NCBI GenBank assembly: GCA_002305685.1
Contig: DBQB01000003.1
Coordinates: forward strand, 25,794 to 89,793
Direction of reading: 5' to 3'
DNA length: 64,000 bases
Source of the DNA: Ruminococcaceae bacterium UBA1405
GTDB lineage: Bacteria; Bacillota; Clostridia; Oscillospirales; Ruminococcaceae
Shown one piece after another: positions 60,679 to 64,000 of the stretch (its first letter is position 1; each line of letters starts with the position of its first letter). Below the pieces are notes generated by a model. It made no database searches and was not told where the DNA came from. It saw nothing but the letters and a program-made list of their open reading frames with translations. A program made the position numbers and the translations under genes.

Positions 60679-61518
60679 TTATCCTCCGGCACTGTTATAA
60701 CGGCGCAGTCCCAGACGCCAGAACAGATAAAACGCCAGGTTGGTTATCACCCCGGCCAGCAGCGTATAAAACGGATACAGCACCGCCAACGGGGAGGTAT
60801 CTTTTTCCAACAAATACAGACACGGATAATAACACACAAACGCATAGGGGATGATATATAACAGCCGCTGGATGAATTTCGGGTAAATGGTAACCGGGTA
60901 TTGCAGCGTTTGACGCATCCCACCGCGCACAAATCGGGTAACTGCGTCGGATCTTCCCCACCAAAAGGTCAGCGGAGTGGTCAGCAGAGAGATGCCGCCC
61001 ATCAATATCCCGCCGGCCAACAAAGAAAAGAAAAACAGCGCCCAGTGTGCCAGATCCCAGGAAAGGCCGATCATTCCCTTAATCAGCATCATCGAACCAA
61101 TTCCCAGCACAAGATGAGAGAGATATCCCACCTGGATATCCTGAACAAAAAGCTGTAACAGCGGAGATACCGGACGAACCAGAAACAGATCCAGTTTTCC
61201 CCGCAACACCAGCTCATCCATCCGCCAAAACTCCCGGGTATGCAGGTTGCCCAAAGCGTAGGCAACCAGTCCCATCGCATATAGAAAACAGATCTCCAGC
61301 GCTGTAAAGCCGCCAACTCCCGGAAAATTGGTAATCATTGTATAGAGCACAACGTACTCTCCAAGATACCCGATGATGAGCCCGATTCCATGTACCAGAG
61401 CGGACCATCCTTTATAGCTGATATAGCCCCGCCAGCACATGGAAAGGGTCATTGCGCACAGCTGAAAAAACCAGACGATTCGCCCCGCCAGCCAGCATCC
61501 TCTATTACGGATCCTCAT
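60679..61518 (-). CDS. ABC-2 type permease, system 2, second subunit
   Basis: This 279-residue protein with six hydrophobic segments is paralogous to the second permease of system 1: GKLDLFLVRPVSPLLQ and YPVTIYPKFIQRLLYIIPYAFVCYYP occupy the same places. It lies 15 bases after the preceding gene. Confidence 0.88.
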   Translation of the reverse strand: MRIRNRGCWLAGRIVWFFQLCAMTLSMCWRGYISYKGWSALVHGIGLIIGYLGEYVVLYTMITNFPGVGGFTALEICFLYAMGLVAYALGNLHTREFWRMDELVLRGKLDLFLVRPVSPLLQLFVQDIQVGYLSHLVLGIGSMMLIKGMIGLSWDLAHWALFFFSLLAGGILMGGISLLTTPLTFWWGRSDAVTRFVRGGMRQTLQYPVTIYPKFIQRLLYIIPYAFVCYYPCLYLLEKDTSPLAVLYPFYTLLAGVITNLAFYLFWRLGLRRYNSAGG

Positions 61519-61533
61519 CAGCCCACCTCCTTG

Positions 61534-62340
61534 TCAGCCGCCCAAAACCACAATACGTCTTTTCCCTCTGCGCCAAAGCAGTTCCTGCAACCCCATCAGC
61601 AGCAGAATCCAAAAGACTTGCAGCCCCATTGTTTGTACGATTTCCATATTGGACATTCCGCCAAGATAAATCTGTGCAGGAGCATACAAAATCGCCTGAA
61701 AAGGCAGCAGCTTGGTACAAAACTGTAGCCAGTCCGGCAGCAGCCAAAGGGGAACGATCGCCCCGGACATCGCCAGCTGAAAAAAGTCGATAAACCATTT
61801 TAATGTATTTACTCCAACAAACCAAAAGGCAAAGGTTCCCATCAGCAGCTCAAACATCAGATTGATCAGATATCCCAGGCAAAGCGATAGCAAGAAAAGG
61901 CCCATCATCTCTATGGAAGCGGGGGACTGAATTCCACCAACAGCCAGCACCGCCACAGAGAAAACCACCAGATCCGTGGCCATCTGAAATATTTTTTCTC
62001 CCCAGCTTCTGGCAATCAGCATCCCCCGAGGGGCAACGGGACGAAGAAAATCCAGCGCAATCTCTCCACTGACCATCCGCTGTTCCAGCTGTCTTGAGAT
62101 ACCGTTGGCATCGGTAAAGCTGCGTATCAGCACCATTAGGATCTGATAACTGAGCATCGTCTCAAAGCTGCGCCCCATTACCGGCATAAAATCCACACTC
62201 CAGTATAGCGCATACCAGGCGCTATACTGGATCAGCAGACCAAAAGCCGAAAAAAGCAGAAAGACCATCGTGTTTTTGATATAAACCAAGGATTCTTTTA
62301 GGGAGTAGTAAGCCAACAGAAGGTAAGAAGTGCCATTCAC
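61534..62340 (-). CDS. ABC-2 type permease, system 2, first subunit
   Basis: This 268-residue membrane protein is paralogous to the first permease of system 1 (SGEIALDFLRPVAPRGMLIA in the central loop). Its ATG overlaps the ATPase stop codon region by four bases, so it is coupled. Confidence 0.88.
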   Translation of the reverse strand: MNGTSYLLLAYYSLKESLVYIKNTMVFLLFSAFGLLIQYSAWYALYWSVDFMPVMGRSFETMLSYQILMVLIRSFTDANGISRQLEQRMVSGEIALDFLRPVAPRGMLIARSWGEKIFQMATDLVVFSVAVLAVGGIQSPASIEMMGLFLLSLCLGYLINLMFELLMGTFAFWFVGVNTLKWFIDFFQLAMSGAIVPLWLLPDWLQFCTKLLPFQAILYAPAQIYLGGMSNMEIVQTMGLQVFWILLLMGLQELLWRRGKRRIVVLGG

Positions 62341-63293
62341 CTCTGTTCCTCCTCTCCACTGCGCTGATAAAGGTCTCTCACCACTTCCTCAATGGGAGGT
62401 TCCTGTATGGTAATATCCCGAACATGGTTACATCCGACAATCTGAGCCAGCAGCTGTCCTTCCCCAAGGCGCCGGTTTAAGGAGAAGGTAATTTGATTTC
62501 CCTTTTGTCGAAAATTGCGAAGTCCATCGATAATGGTCGGCTCTCCCTGAATGTCGATGGTAACGGTGGCATCGGCGGTACATCTGGACCGCAACTGTGC
62601 CATTGTGCCGTCATAAAGCAGTTTTCCATGGTTAATCACCATGACCCGGGAACAAAGCCGCTCCACATCTTCCAGATCGTGGGTGGTCAGCAGGATGGTT
62701 ACCCCATCCTGCCGGTTGAGTTCTTTGAGAAGCTCCCGGATGCGCTCCTTTACCAGCACATCCATCCCCACCGTAGGCTCATCCAGATATAAATAGGAAG
62801 GGCTGTGCAGCAATGCGGCTGCCAGCTCCCCCCGCATCCGTTGCCCGAGAGACAACTGCCGTACCGGTTGATCCCAAAAGCTATCCAGCTCCAGCATTTC
62901 CCGAAGGACCGATAGCCGTTTACGATATTGTTCGTCCGGGATCTCATATAAATGTTTGAGCAACCGATAGGTATCATCCAATCTCAGATGCCACCAAAGT
63001 TGGGATCGCTGCCCAAAAAGGACCCCGATTTTGCGGCAGTTTTGCTTTCTCTGGTAAAAAGGATCGATGCCGTCCACCCGCACCATACCGCCATCAGGCA
63101 GCAAAATTCCCGTGAGCATCTTTATCGTTGTGGATTTTCCTGCCCCGTTGGGGCCGATGTATCCCACCAGTTCCCCCGGAGAAACGGTAAAGCTGATATC
63201 GTCTACCGCACACCGCAGTTGACGATCTTTGCGAAAAGGATTGTTGTGGTTTTTGATCGGATAGTTTTTGCAGAGGTGACTTGCTTCAATCAT
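62337..63293 (-). CDS. ABC-2 system 2 ATP-binding protein
   Basis: This 318-residue ATPase is paralogous to that of system 1: GYIGPNGAGKSTTIKMLTG, FGQRSQLWWHLR, LSLGQRMRGELA, YLYLDEPTVGMD and TTHDLED. It is preceded by GAGGGAG and lies 34 bases after the nucleosidase gene, so the nucleosidase is probably the first gene of this operon. Confidence 0.94.
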   Translation of the reverse strand: MIEASHLCKNYPIKNHNNPFRKDRQLRCAVDDISFTVSPGELVGYIGPNGAGKSTTIKMLTGILLPDGGMVRVDGIDPFYQRKQNCRKIGVLFGQRSQLWWHLRLDDTYRLLKHLYEIPDEQYRKRLSVLREMLELDSFWDQPVRQLSLGQRMRGELAAALLHSPSYLYLDEPTVGMDVLVKERIRELLKELNRQDGVTILLTTHDLEDVERLCSRVMVINHGKLLYDGTMAQLRSRCTADATVTIDIQGEPTIIDGLRNFRQKGNQITFSLNRRLGEGQLLAQIVGCNHVRDITIQEPPIEEVVRDLYQRSGEEEQR

Positions 63294-63327
63294 ATCGCTC
63301 CCTCTTTCTATTCCGCTTTCGGTGCAG

Positions 63328-64000
63328 TTATCTGTCGCAAAGCTCCAGCATCTTCATGATAATTCCCGCAGAATGTTCCGCCGCTTTGGCTGCAAAGGTG
63401 TCAAAACTGACGTCGGCGCTGTCATCCGCCTTGTCGGACATACTGCGAAGCACCACAAAGGGGATCTGGTTGGCAAGAGCCACCTGCCCTACCGCAGCCC
63501 CCTCCATCTCCACGCACATGGGAGAAAAACGCTGGACAATATCCTGCTTGAGGGCGGAATCGGAGACAAAACGATCTCCACTGACAATCTGTCCCACATA
63601 ACAGTGAAATTCCCGGCCGGAAACCTGTTCGCAGGCCTTCACCGCCAGTTTAACCATCTCAGGGTTCGCCTGATAATGGGAGGCGTAGGGCGGGTACCGG
63701 TCAAAAATATCCAGATCCGCATCGTGATAGCAGAGCGTATCCGAAACCACCACGTCAAAGATATCCAGCCGGGCGTCCAGCGCTCCAGCCACACCGGTGT
63801 TAATCAGCCGGTCCACATGGTAGACCTGGGCAAGCGTCTGGGCACAGAGGGCGGCGTTTACCTTGCCCACACTGCACACCACCACAATCACCTGCTGCCC
63901 CTGCAGCGTTCCCTGATAAAAGGTAAGACCGGAGCGCTGCTCTGTCTTTTCAATCTGCATATGGCTGCGCAGCAGCTCCACCTCAGAATCCATCGCGCCA
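63328..64000 (-). CDS. mtnN: 5'-methylthioadenosine/S-adenosylhomocysteine nucleosidase, 5' end outside window
   Basis: MTA/SAH nucleosidase splits methylthioadenosine and S-adenosylhomocysteine in methyl-cycle salvage. The window shows the protein from GAMDSEVELLR onward; the family start (I-x-GAMxxEV) shows that the frame continues past 64000, so the ATG at 63993 is internal. Visible motifs are NTGVAGAL, VSGDRFVSD, CVEMEGAAVGQVA and the catalytic Asp in RSMSDKAD. It precedes ABC-2 system 2 on the same strand. Confidence 0.93.
   Translation of the reverse strand, partial: GAMDSEVELLRSHMQIEKTEQRSGLTFYQGTLQGQQVIVVVCSVGKVNAALCAQTLAQVYHVDRLINTGVAGALDARLDIFDVVVSDTLCYHDADLDIFDRYPPYASHYQANPEMVKLAVKACEQVSGREFHCYVGQIVSGDRFVSDSALKQDIVQRFSPMCVEMEGAAVGQVALANQIPFVVLRSMSDKADDSADVSFDTFAAKAAEHSAGIIMKMLELCDR

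Overview
The window is a chromosomal segment of a GC-rich, spore-forming, anaerobic Firmicute, most likely a member of Clostridia order Oscillospirales (clostridial cluster IV). The grounds are the rpoB-rpoC-rpsL-rpsG-fusA order, a SpoVG gene, a SpoIID domain, the clostridial BaiN-cmk-plsC-(IspH-S1) cluster with its IspH/S1 fusion, a paired cysteine desulfurase and ThiI, sigma-A promoters close to TTGACA-17-TATAAT, and intrinsic terminators after many genes. The assignment comes from gene content and was not tested by a search.

Layout. 0-11 kb: transcription and translation core on the minus strand (rpoB, rpoC, rpsL, rpsG, fusA), led by a perfect consensus promoter that a plus-strand promoter/terminator pair faces. 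11-18 kb: family 4 uracil-DNA glycosylase, PduL phosphotransacylase, deoxyinosine glycosylase, Mrp Fe-S ATPase, a frameshifted MYG1-like gene, then NifS-like desulfurase and ThiI (tRNA 4-thiouridine). 18.2-21.7 kb: one 1177-residue reading frame joining a degenerate CinA, a membrane segment, a class B sortase with all catalytic residues, a Ser-rich linker and a SpoIID domain; this is the most unusual object here. 21.8-24 kb: two-component system. 24-29 kb: a sulfatase, two tandem esterases and an unknown protein behind an operator-like repeat, then another esterase. 29-35 kb: RpiR regulator, BaiN flavoprotein, cmk, plsC, IspH-S1. 35-42.5 kb: GH2 glycosidase with an Fe-S aldo/keto reductase, SpoVG divergent from murC, a NodB-type deacetylase and a flavodoxin-like protein. 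42.6-47.4 kb: M20 amidohydrolase and YfcC-type transporter under a lysine riboswitch, then a two-domain PPK2.

47.4-50.25 kb is an accessory island of lower GC. It holds a 190-bp element with 14-bp terminal inverted repeats, fragments of conjugative-element genes (VirD4 tail, Maff-2-like protein), a small XRE regulator, a membrane/coiled-coil gene split by a frameshift in an A tract, and further remnants abutting an ABC exporter with a short C-terminus.

50.3-64 kb: ABC exporter, amidohydrolase, GNAT acetyltransferase, tRNA-Val(CAC) and tRNA-Ala(CGC), a small membrane protein, an iron alcohol dehydrogenase with a Rex-like operator divergent from a LysR regulator, and two tandem paralogous ABC-2 systems, the second behind a 5'-truncated MTA/SAH nucleosidase at the right edge.

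Functional themes are core gene expression, Fe-S and sulfur handling, envelope building (MurC, PlsC, sortase/SpoIID, deacetylase), scavenging of sulfated and acylated glycans, and fermentative redox balance.
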